The notes under the pieces were generated by a model, which saw nothing but the letters and a program-made list of their open reading frames with translations, ran no database searches and was not told where the DNA came from. From contig DHVR01000061.1 in assembly GCA_002412765.1 (NCBI GenBank), positions 124,001-188,000 of the forward strand: a DNA stretch of 64,000 nt, given 5' to 3'. This document shows, piece by piece, positions 1 to 8,500 of this stretch (positions are counted from its first letter, which is position 1; every line of letters starts with the position of its first letter). A program made the translations under genes and the position numbers. This DNA is from Leptolinea sp. UBA5203 (lineage in GTDB: Bacteria; Chloroflexota; Anaerolineae; Anaerolineales; Anaerolineaceae).

Positions 1-2
1 TC

Positions 3-278
3 CCTTCTGCACCTGCTGGGTTGGGGGTTTATGAAGCTTCCATGGTAGGCGCGTTGACTATTCTGAAAGTGGATCGTGCGATTGCCATGGCTTATGCCAT
101 TTCCATGCACTTGGTACAGATCATTTTAACGGGCATTTTAGGTGCTATTGGATTCATGCGCAACAATATTTCAATCTCTTCCCTGCTTCATTATAAAAAT
201 GTTACACAGCCTGAGCAGGATTTATCAGGTGATGCACCAAAATCAATTAATGAAGTGGGAAATGCTAATCTGAACTAG
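3..278 (+). CDS. Flippase-like membrane protein (lysylphosphatidylglycerol synthase TM region family), C-terminal fragment
   Basis: Only the last ~91 codons are inside the window; the reading frame is open to the left edge. The visible part starts with PSAPAGLGVYEA, a conserved motif of the UPF0104/AglD-like integral membrane family, followed by two hydrophobic segments and a short polar cytoplasmic tail. Family members are polytopic membrane proteins often found beside glycosyltransferases, where they are suspected of lipid or lipid-linked sugar handling; the precise activity here is inferred. The gene ends 8 nt before the epimerase start, so it probably belongs to the same surface-glycan operon. 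The TTG at position 21 is not a real start, because the family motif continues upstream of it. Confidence 0.75.
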   Translation, partial: PSAPAGLGVYEASMVGALTILKVDRAIAMAYAISMHLVQIILTGILGAIGFMRNNISISSLLHYKNVTQPEQDLSGDAPKSINEVGNANLN

Positions 279-286
279 AGGTGATA

Positions 287-1315
287 ATGAAAAGACATTA
301 TCTCATAACAGGGGGAGCCGGATTTATCGGCTGCAACTATACTGCTCATTTGTTAGAGAATGGACAGGAAGTGACCATATTTGATAACCTCTCCCGTAGG
401 GGCACTGATAAAAATTTAGAATGGTTGAAAAGCAAATTCGGCGAAACAACGTTCAATTTTGTTCACGGAGATATTCGTGATCTGGAATCTCTGAAAAAAG
501 TTGTTCCAGGGAAGGATGTCATTGTCCATCTTGCTGCGCAGGTTGCTGTGACCACCTCTGTAACCGACCCGCGTGAGGATTTCGAAATTAATGCACTGGG
601 AACTTTTAATGTTCTTGAAGCTGCCCGTCTGGTAGGCGATGATCCCATCCTGATTTATGCTTCCACCAATAAGGTCTACGGCGGCATGGAAGAAGTCCGT
701 GTTGCCAGTAATGATGTCCAGTACTACTATGAAGATTTTCCCCTGGGAATTCCTGAAAGCCAACCGCTGGATTTTCACTCTCCCTACGGCTGTTCCAAAG
801 GCACTGGCGATCAATATATGCGGGATTATCACCGTATTTATGGGCTGCGCACGGTGGTTTTCCGTCAAAGCTGCATTTACGGTACCCGTCAATTTGGCGT
901 GGAGGATCAGGGCTGGGTGGCATGGTTTATTATTGCGGCTCAATTGGGCAGACCAATTACGATCTATGGGGATGGAAAACAAGTTCGGGATGTGTTATTT
1001 GTCACCGATTTGTGCCGTGCCTATGATGCCGCGATTGACCATATTGATGTGGCTGCAGGTCAGATTTTTAATGTCGGAGGCGGCTCCAGCAATACCCTTT
1101 CCATCTGGAAACAATTCTGCCCCATCCTGGAAAAACACCTTGGCTCAACCATTCCTGTGGCCCGCAGTGATTGGCGCCCAGGGGATCAGCCCATTTATGT
1201 ATCCGATATTCGTAAAGCAAAGGAAATCTTGGGATGGTCGCCGGATGTATCCGCTCAGGCTGGCATAGAAACCTTGTTTGCCTGGGTAAAAGAAAACAAG
1301 GAGTTATTTCAATAG
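287..1315 (+). CDS. NAD-dependent nucleotide-sugar epimerase, CDP-paratose/tyvelose 2-epimerase-like
   Basis: A 342-residue extended SDR enzyme acting on a nucleotide-activated sugar. The N-terminus carries the Rossmann motif TGGAGFIG. The catalytic Tyr and Lys lie in SPYGCSK, and the later stretch YGTRQFGVEDQGWV with GDGKQVRDVL resembles RfbE-type CDP-tyvelose epimerases more than dTDP-glucose dehydratases. The GTG at 281 could also start the frame, but it lies inside the Shine-Dalgarno sequence GAGGTG, so the ATG at 287 is preferred. The stop codon directly abuts the ATG of the glycosyltransferase, which shows tight co-translation. The exact sugar substrate cannot be decided from sequence. 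Confidence 0.85.
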   Translation: MKRHYLITGGAGFIGCNYTAHLLENGQEVTIFDNLSRRGTDKNLEWLKSKFGETTFNFVHGDIRDLESLKKVVPGKDVIVHLAAQVAVTTSVTDPREDFEINALGTFNVLEAARLVGDDPILIYASTNKVYGGMEEVRVASNDVQYYYEDFPLGIPESQPLDFHSPYGCSKGTGDQYMRDYHRIYGLRTVVFRQSCIYGTRQFGVEDQGWVAWFIIAAQLGRPITIYGDGKQVRDVLFVTDLCRAYDAAIDHIDVAAGQIFNVGGGSSNTLSIWKQFCPILEKHLGSTIPVARSDWRPGDQPIYVSDIRKAKEILGWSPDVSAQAGIETLFAWVKENKELFQ

Positions 1316-2503
1316 ATGATTGCAGATAAAAAACTCCGCATTCTGATTGTATTGACTTATTATCGGCCGCATACCAGCGGATTGACGATTTACGCTGAAC
1401 GTTTGGCGAAAGCTTTTGCCAAAAGAGGGCATGAGGTTACGGTATTGACCTCTCAATTTTTGCCCAATCTAGCAAGGGAAGAGGTTGTGGATGGGGTGCG
1501 CATTATCCGCGCACCGGTTCTATTCCGCATCAGTAAAGGCGTCATCATGCCAACCTTTGGCTGGATGGCCAGCAAACTGGTTTTGGATCATGATGTAGTC
1601 CAGCTTCATTTACCGCAGTTTGATGCTGCCGGGATTGCCTTGCGTGGACGCCTGTTAAAGAAACCGACTGTGATCACCTATCATTGTGATCTCAACCTGC
1701 CTCGTGGTTATTTCAATTATTTTGTAAATCGTGCAGTTGATTTCATGAACCACATGGCGGCAAAATTTACCCACAGCATTGTTACCTACACTCAGGATTA
1801 CGCGGAACATTCGCCTTATATTCGCCAATACCTGAATAAACTAACCGTCATCTCACCGCCGGTGGAATTACCAGAAGCCACTGCGGATGAGATAAAAACC
1901 TTTGCCGACTCAAATAACCCTGAAAATGTGCGGCCTGTGATTGGCATGGCCGCCCGATTTGCCACAGAGAAAGGGGTTGAAATTTTGCTGGCGGCGTTGC
2001 CCAAGGTTTTGGAAAAATTCCCTCAAGCCCTAGTTCAATTTGCCGGACCCTATGAGAACATCATGGGTGAAGAGCATTATTTCAAACGTCTGGAACCTCA
2101 GATTAAGCAATTCCAGCAGCAAGGTCATTGGCAGTTTCTGGGCGAGTTGAATCCCCTAGAGATGCGGAAGTTCTACGCAAACATTGATGTAGTGGTCCTG
2201 CCCAGTCTGAATGCCACTGAGGCGTTTGGATTGGTTCAGATTGAAGCCATGATCAATGGTTCCCCTTCGATTGCATCCAATCTGCCGGGTGTTCGTCAAC
2301 CGGTAAAACGCCATCAGATGGGCGAGATTTTCCCCATTGGTGATGCCGAGGGTTTGGCAAATGCTTTGGTTCGAGTTCTAACTAACCCGGATCAGTATAT
2401 TAAACCCATCGGACCGATCCTTGAAGAATACTTGCCGGATAGTGTTGCGATAAAATATGAGCACCTTTTTGAGCAGATTTCCAAAGAGCTAATTGTAGAG
2501 TAG
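1316..2503 (+). CDS. Glycosyltransferase family 4 (GT-B fold)
   Basis: A 395-residue soluble or membrane-associated glycosyltransferase. The N-terminal domain has the typical TSGLTIYAERLAKAFAKRGH acceptor-side sequence. The C-terminal Rossmann domain has AARFATEKGVE and the donor-binding E-x7-E region EAFGLVQIE, as in retaining GT4 enzymes. The ATG follows the epimerase stop with no gap, so the two are one transcriptional unit. It likely transfers a hexose to a lipid-linked glycan, possibly using the sugar made by the upstream epimerase; donor and acceptor are unknown. Confidence 0.88.
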   Translation: MIADKKLRILIVLTYYRPHTSGLTIYAERLAKAFAKRGHEVTVLTSQFLPNLAREEVVDGVRIIRAPVLFRISKGVIMPTFGWMASKLVLDHDVVQLHLPQFDAAGIALRGRLLKKPTVITYHCDLNLPRGYFNYFVNRAVDFMNHMAAKFTHSIVTYTQDYAEHSPYIRQYLNKLTVISPPVELPEATADEIKTFADSNNPENVRPVIGMAARFATEKGVEILLAALPKVLEKFPQALVQFAGPYENIMGEEHYFKRLEPQIKQFQQQGHWQFLGELNPLEMRKFYANIDVVVLPSLNATEAFGLVQIEAMINGSPSIASNLPGVRQPVKRHQMGEIFPIGDAEGLANALVRVLTNPDQYIKPIGPILEEYLPDSVAIKYEHLFEQISKELIVE

Positions 2504-2524
2504 AAGAATAGTTGGATTCAGATC

Positions 2525-3349
2525 ATGGATAAAAACAAACCATCCTCATCAGAAAAAGATTTCCTCGCGTCAAATATTAACAGTCTGCCATACTTTCGCG
2601 GCATTTTACGCGCCGTAGAAGCCAAAGTCTACCAGGAATATGATCTGCCCAGTCCGATCTATGATTTGGGCTGTGGGGACGGACATTTTGAATCCATCAC
2701 ATTTAATCATAAAATTGATGTGGGTCTGGATCCCTGGGCAGCTCCTTTAAAAGAGGCTGTAAAATCCAACGGATACGAGCTGGTCATTCAAGCCAATGGG
2801 GATCATGCTCCATTTATGGATGGTTATTTTAAAAGTGCTTTTTCAAATTCCGTTTTGGAACATATTCCAGATGTGGATGCGGTAGTCAGGGAAACCAATC
2901 GATTACTGGAAACGGGTGCACCGTTCTTGTTTTGTGTGCCCAATCACCAGTTTTTGAAAAATTTATCCATGGGTCAATTTTTGGATCGAATTCATTTGAA
3001 AGGGTTGGGGAATGCGTATCGAGCCTTCTTCAACAAAATCTCCCGTCATCATCACTGCGATTCTCCGGAAGTTTGGCAAGCCCGTCTACAAAAGAATGGC
3101 TTTGAGGTAGTGGATTACTGGCATTATTTTTCACCCCGGGCTTTTCATCTGCTGGAGTGGGGGCATTATTTTGGCTTACCGGCTTTGATTTGTAAGAAAC
3201 TATTCGGTAAATGGATTCTTGTGCCCTCAACATGGAATTTATCCCTGACCAGCGCTATGGTGTCTTCTGCCTATACCGAAGAGCGAAGGCAGCCGGATGG
3301 GGCGTACACTTTTTACATCACGAAGAAAACTAACAATATAACCGATTGA
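2525..3349 (+). CDS. Class I SAM-dependent methyltransferase
   Basis: A 274-residue protein with the SAM-binding motif I YDLGCGDGHFES near residue 45. It is followed by an acidic motif (VGLDPW) and the methyltransferase_11 signature FSNSVLEHIPDVDAVVRE. The C-terminal part, rich in aromatic residues, contains hydrophobic stretches that may touch the membrane. It sits 21 nt after the GT4 gene and 17 nt before a GT-C protein, so glycan or glycolipid methylation is the likely role. Substrate is inferred from context only. Confidence 0.8.
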   Translation: MDKNKPSSSEKDFLASNINSLPYFRGILRAVEAKVYQEYDLPSPIYDLGCGDGHFESITFNHKIDVGLDPWAAPLKEAVKSNGYELVIQANGDHAPFMDGYFKSAFSNSVLEHIPDVDAVVRETNRLLETGAPFLFCVPNHQFLKNLSMGQFLDRIHLKGLGNAYRAFFNKISRHHHCDSPEVWQARLQKNGFEVVDYWHYFSPRAFHLLEWGHYFGLPALICKKLFGKWILVPSTWNLSLTSAMVSSAYTEERRQPDGAYTFYITKKTNNITD

Positions 3350-3366
3350 TTGGATAGGGAACTCAT

Positions 3367-5562
3367 ATGACGGAACCAAGTGTATTGGATTATTTAAAAT
3401 CAATCCTTGATCCCAGACGGCCGCGAATCCGGCTAGCGGATTACGAGGAAGATCGATCTGATCAAATTGTTGATGAATTATTTCCCTCTGAATCGGAACC
3501 GGTTCAGAAGGTTGAATCCGAGGTTGAAGTAGCTGCCATTGTTGGATCGCCTTTCCGTTGGCGGATAACCGCATCGGTTTTGTCCCTTCTGGTTGGCCAA
3601 TTCTTATTTGAGCCGCCTATCCAAAACCTTTATTTGGGACTGGCTTTTTATGTCATTGGGACAGCTTTCCTGGTTCTCTCCATTATATTAAACGATTGGG
3701 ATTTTTCTGAGATTCCCGGCGCTGAGCCGGTCAATGATCTATCTACCTGGCGAGTGAATTGGAAAGCCTTTGGTATGGGAACCATTTCCATGATGGTATC
3801 TTTCTTCTTCCTCACCGGGAATGTATTTAATTCATTTAATATTGTTTTTTGGATCTTTTCCATTGTCTGCTATGTTCAGGCATTCTCCGAGCATGAACTT
3901 ATCGGGGAATTTGGAAAAAAAATCCTTTCACTTTTCAAAACCAAAATTAATTTTTCCCAGGCTGTACAAATCAGTTGGTGGCAGATTCTTTTAGTTGTTC
4001 TGACGCTGGTAATCATCTTTTTCCGGTTCCATCAGCTAAATGAAGTACCCGGCGAGATGTTCAGCGACCAGGCAGAAAAATTGGCAGATGTCAGTGATAT
4101 TCTCAATGGTCAATACAGTGTTTATTTCCCACGCAATACAGGCCGTGAAGCCTTTCAAATGTATTTGACCGCCTTAATCGCTACAACGTTAGGCACCGGC
4201 TTATCATTCATGAGTTTGAAAATAGGTACGGCTTTGGCCGGTCTCTTCACACTGCCATTTATTTATTTGTTGGGGAAAGAAATTGGCAATAAACAAATCG
4301 GCATTATTGCCTTTTTTTTGGCAGGCATCGCTTATTGGCCGAATGTGATTTCCAGAGTGGGGCTGCGATTTCCTTTATATCCTTTATTTGTTGCGCCGAC
4401 CTTATACTATTTAATTAAAGGCCTGCGCCATTCCAGAAAAAGGGACTTCATTCTGGCGGGTATTTTCATGGGCATTGGTCTGCATGGATACAGCCCAGCT
4501 CGCATGCTCCCGATTGTGGCTGTGATTGCCATTGCCATTTATTTGCTGCATATGAAAACCAGGGATGAAAAAAAAGGATCTGTTTTTGGCCTTATGGTTG
4601 TGGCGATGATGGCATTTATTGTCTTTATGCCGTTGTTCCATTATGTGCTTGGAAATTTGGATATGTTCTCCTACCGTGCGTTGACCCGTATGGGAACCTT
4701 GGAATCCGCCTATCCAGGAAATCCAATTCTCATTTTCTTCGAGAATCTATTTAAAGCTTCCGTCATGTTTTTCTGGAAGAATGGGGAAATTTGGGTTCAT
4801 TCTGTCCCCAATCGTCCAGCTTTGGATATCATCTCTGCGGTTTTTTATTTTATCGGCAGCGTTTATGTTTTGATACGGTATATCCAAAAAAGGAACTGGG
4901 TGGATTTATTTCTCCTGCTTTCAGTGCCGCTTTTAATGATGCCTTCCATTATGTCCCTGGCTTTTCCTGGCGAAAACCCGTCCTTAAACCGAACCGGTGG
5001 GGCGGTCATCCCGGTCTTCATTCTGGTTGCCATAGGACTGGAAGGATTTTTGCGTACCTTGGTTAATCAAGCCAGACAAATTGGCAGAAAACCGTATCTT
5101 GCCATGGGACTTGGATTTCTATTTTTTAGCTTTGCAATAATGCAAAACTACACCCTGGTATTTGAAGATTATAAGGAACGCTTCTTTCGGAGCGCCTGGA
5201 ATTCTTCCGATATGGGGGCAGTGATCTGGGAGTTTGCCTCCACGTATGGGGATTATGAACATGCCTATGTTGTTCCTTATGACTATTGGGTGGATACCAC
5301 CCTGGTTGGCATTGCTGCTCGGAAAGATGTTACCAATATTGCCATATGGCCGGAGCAATTTGAATCCACCCTGGAATACCCAGGGGCAAAATTATTTATT
5401 CTCAAACCAGATGATTTTGCAAACATAGAAACTTTGCAGAAGATGTACCCCTATGCCGTCTATTGGCGGCACGTAGATCAATACGAAGGCAAAGATTTTC
5501 TGGTTTTGTTTGTGCCACCAGCCAATTCAGTTCCTCTACTTCCCGATCAACCAGTCAATTGA
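3367..5562 (+). CDS. GT-C fold membrane glycosyltransferase (family 39/ArnT-like)
   Basis: A 731-residue polytopic membrane protein. A ~60-residue acidic cytoplasmic N-terminus is followed by two hydrophobic blocks (about 60-110 and 130-175) that are extra to the usual GT39 core. The core begins near residue 200 with an acidic loop, MFSDQAEK, in the place of the catalytic Asp/Glu loop of GT-C enzymes, followed by many helices. The last ~120 residues are hydrophilic and probably extracytoplasmic. Such enzymes use polyprenyl-phosphate sugars. The start is supported by AGGGAAC upstream of the ATG at 3367. Substrate unknown. Confidence 0.75.
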   Translation: MTEPSVLDYLKSILDPRRPRIRLADYEEDRSDQIVDELFPSESEPVQKVESEVEVAAIVGSPFRWRITASVLSLLVGQFLFEPPIQNLYLGLAFYVIGTAFLVLSIILNDWDFSEIPGAEPVNDLSTWRVNWKAFGMGTISMMVSFFFLTGNVFNSFNIVFWIFSIVCYVQAFSEHELIGEFGKKILSLFKTKINFSQAVQISWWQILLVVLTLVIIFFRFHQLNEVPGEMFSDQAEKLADVSDILNGQYSVYFPRNTGREAFQMYLTALIATTLGTGLSFMSLKIGTALAGLFTLPFIYLLGKEIGNKQIGIIAFFLAGIAYWPNVISRVGLRFPLYPLFVAPTLYYLIKGLRHSRKRDFILAGIFMGIGLHGYSPARMLPIVAVIAIAIYLLHMKTRDEKKGSVFGLMVVAMMAFIVFMPLFHYVLGNLDMFSYRALTRMGTLESAYPGNPILIFFENLFKASVMFFWKNGEIWVHSVPNRPALDIISAVFYFIGSVYVLIRYIQKRNWVDLFLLLSVPLLMMPSIMSLAFPGENPSLNRTGGAVIPVFILVAIGLEGFLRTLVNQARQIGRKPYLAMGLGFLFFSFAIMQNYTLVFEDYKERFFRSAWNSSDMGAVIWEFASTYGDYEHAYVVPYDYWVDTTLVGIAARKDVTNIAIWPEQFESTLEYPGAKLFILKPDDFANIETLQKMYPYAVYWRHVDQYEGKDFLVLFVPPANSVPLLPDQPVN

Positions 5563-5578
5563 TGGAGTTCCCAGCCTT

Positions 5579-8500
5579 ATGAATCAGGAAATTGATGAGT
5601 ATGTGAATTTTGAACCAAAGAAGCGGAGTTCATTTCCCTGGTGGATGATCATCTTATTTGTGATCCTCGGATTGGGGGCTTATCTCCGTGTTGTCGGGAT
5701 GAATTGGGCAGGGGATCATCACATGCATCCGGATGAACGTTTCCTGACCATGGTAGTCTCTTCACTAGAAACCCCTAAATCAATCACGGATTATTTCGAT
5801 ACCAGTATCTCTTCCTTTAACCCCAGCAATCGCGGGTATACCTTTTATGTTTATGGAACCTTGCCGTTGTTTATTGTTCGACTCGTCAGTGGCATCTTCC
5901 AACAAAATGGATATGGGGATGTCTATCTCGTTGGGCGATACCTCTCTGCATTTTTTGATTTATTGACCCTGGCTTTGGTCTTCCTGATTTCCGATCGTCT
6001 GTTTCGGAAAATGTTGCTTAGTTTGTTGGCGGCGGCTTTTTATGCCGCTGCAGTTCTCCCCATTCAGCTTTCACATTATTTCACCGTAGATAGTTTTGCG
6101 AATTTTTTCACGATCCTGACTATATACTTTGCTGTGCGGATCATGACTTCAGCTTTGCCTTGGGATATGCAGGAGATGAAAGGAAAGACCTCCAATTGGT
6201 TCTGGAGGCACTCGCATGGGATATGGGAGTATGTTTTTTTTGGTATGGCATTTGGCATGGCGTTGGCCTCCAAAGTCAGTACCTTTTTAGTTGTCTTCTT
6301 ATTACCCCTGGCGATTTTGGTTCAGATTAACCAGAAAAATGGGAGTCTCGATCGGGATAAGCTAACCTTAATTTTCCGCAATTTACTGATTGCCGCTTTG
6401 GTCAGTTTCCTGACTTTCCGCATTTTGCAGCCCTACGCATTTAATGGCCCAGGATTTTTCAATTTAGGCATCAACGAAAACTGGATCAGTAGTCTGAAGG
6501 ATTTAGCCTCACAAAGCACCGGGAATAGTGATGCCCCGCCAGCCCTGCAATGGGCGCGCAGACCCATCACGTTCTCCTGGGAAAACATGGTCAAATGGGG
6601 TTTTGGCTTACCTTTGGGGATTCTGGCATGGGTTGGTTTTCTCTTCATGGCCTGGCGAATGATCAAACGAGATTGGAAACCCTATCTGCTCATCTGGATT
6701 TGGACCGGGGTGTATTTTGCCTATCAATCCCTGCAATTTTCCCGCACCATGCGCTATCAAATTCATGTGTATCCAACCTTGGCTATCATCGCTGCCTGGT
6801 TCTTGTACTTCCTGTGGAAAAAATCCCGTGAACAGGAATATTCCATTAGGAGAATAGCCAGTAACGTTGGATTCTGGGTCCTGAGTGTGGGTGTGGTGCT
6901 GAGCACCTTCCTTTGGGCTTATGCATTCGTGCAGATTTATCAGGATCCCTTTACCCGGGAAGCAGCCAGTGAATGGATTTATCAAAATGTGCCGACTGCA
7001 ATCAATCTTCAGTTGGAAACAGTGGATGGGGACTACATCCAACATGTGCCCTATAATTTGGTGCAGCAAGTGGATACTGAAAATCCGTTCAGTATTGCCT
7101 TTACTCCCCGTTTATCCACGCCAATCCTTACTGTGCAAATTGACCATATTTTATCCTTACCCCCAACGGATATTGAGCATATCTTGGTTGCTGAAATTCG
7201 GGAGAATGTTACCGGCAGCGATTCCATTCTTTCAGGTCAACTATTTCAAAGTTTTCAAAACTTCAATGATCCCAGAGGCTCACGTTACCAGATTGCCATG
7301 GAATCCATGCAATCCTTGTTCCCGGATAAGGAATACTTGCTGACCCTGCGGACAACCGATCCATCCTATGGATTACAACTCACGGGAACCATTGCGCTGG
7401 GCTATTCCCAGGAAAAGGGTGTGGAATACCAATATTTACCTGAGCTGGTAAATTCGATATCGGCTGGCGGGGAATATCGCAAAATGTTTTCCCCACAAAA
7501 AGATAGCGTATTTCACGGTATAAGCATTCCCCATGTCCTGGATTATGAAGCAACTGGGCAGATCAAGACACTGAATATGCAGTTGGTGGACCAATCGGAC
7601 GGCGGCAAAGTGTTGGTGGATCTGAGCAGCGAATCACTATTTCATGCTGTGACTGATCCGCGAGGGGAGAGCCTCCAATTTTCTGTTGACGAAGGGATTC
7701 CTTTACTCAACGGGCACACCTACGAATTAATATTTAAGAACACTTCCGATACTGGAAAACTGGCATTCTTCGGCACTAAAAAAGCCGATGAAAGCAGTTG
7801 GGATGACGTCGTTCCGTTAAATATGTATGGATACAACGCATTTGACTATTACGATGGCCTGTATCGGACTGACCTAAATTTCGAAATGTACTGGGATGAT
7901 AATCAGGAGAAACGCGATCGTTTCTATGAAATCCTGGATCAGACAGATTACATCTTTATCACGTCCAATCGACAATGGGGAACCACCGTTCGTGTGCCGG
8001 AACGATATCCGATGACGGTTGAGTTATATCGTTCTCTGATCGGTTGTCCTGATGACAAAGATATTATTTGGTGTTACCGTGTGGCTCAGCCCGGGATGTT
8101 TGATAGCACCTTGGGTTTTGAACTGGTCGAGGTGTTTCAATCCAATCCCCACATTGGTGATTTATTATCGTTCAATACTCAATTCGCTGAAGAAGCCTTC
8201 ACGGTTTATGATCATCCCAAAGTGATGATCTTTAAAAAGACGGATGCTTACCAACCGGTTATCGCTCGTCGGATCTTTGATGCGATTGATTTGACTAAGG
8301 TTATTCGTTTGACTCCCAAGGAAGCCACATACGGGAAAGAGGCACAGGAAATCCCGGTTGCAGCGGTAGAAGACACCAAACCAAAACTGGATTTGATGCT
8401 GCCTGCAGATACCTGGCAGGCACAGCAAGCGGCTGGGACCTGGTCAGAGCTCTTTAATCCCGATAGGTTGTACAATCAAAAACCGTTTTTGGCAGCTTTA

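Noticed and set aside
5510..5578. Start of the 1766-aa protein at TTG 5510
   Set aside because: It would overlap the upstream gene by 53 nt and add 23 residues with no membrane or family character; the ATG at 5579 fits better.
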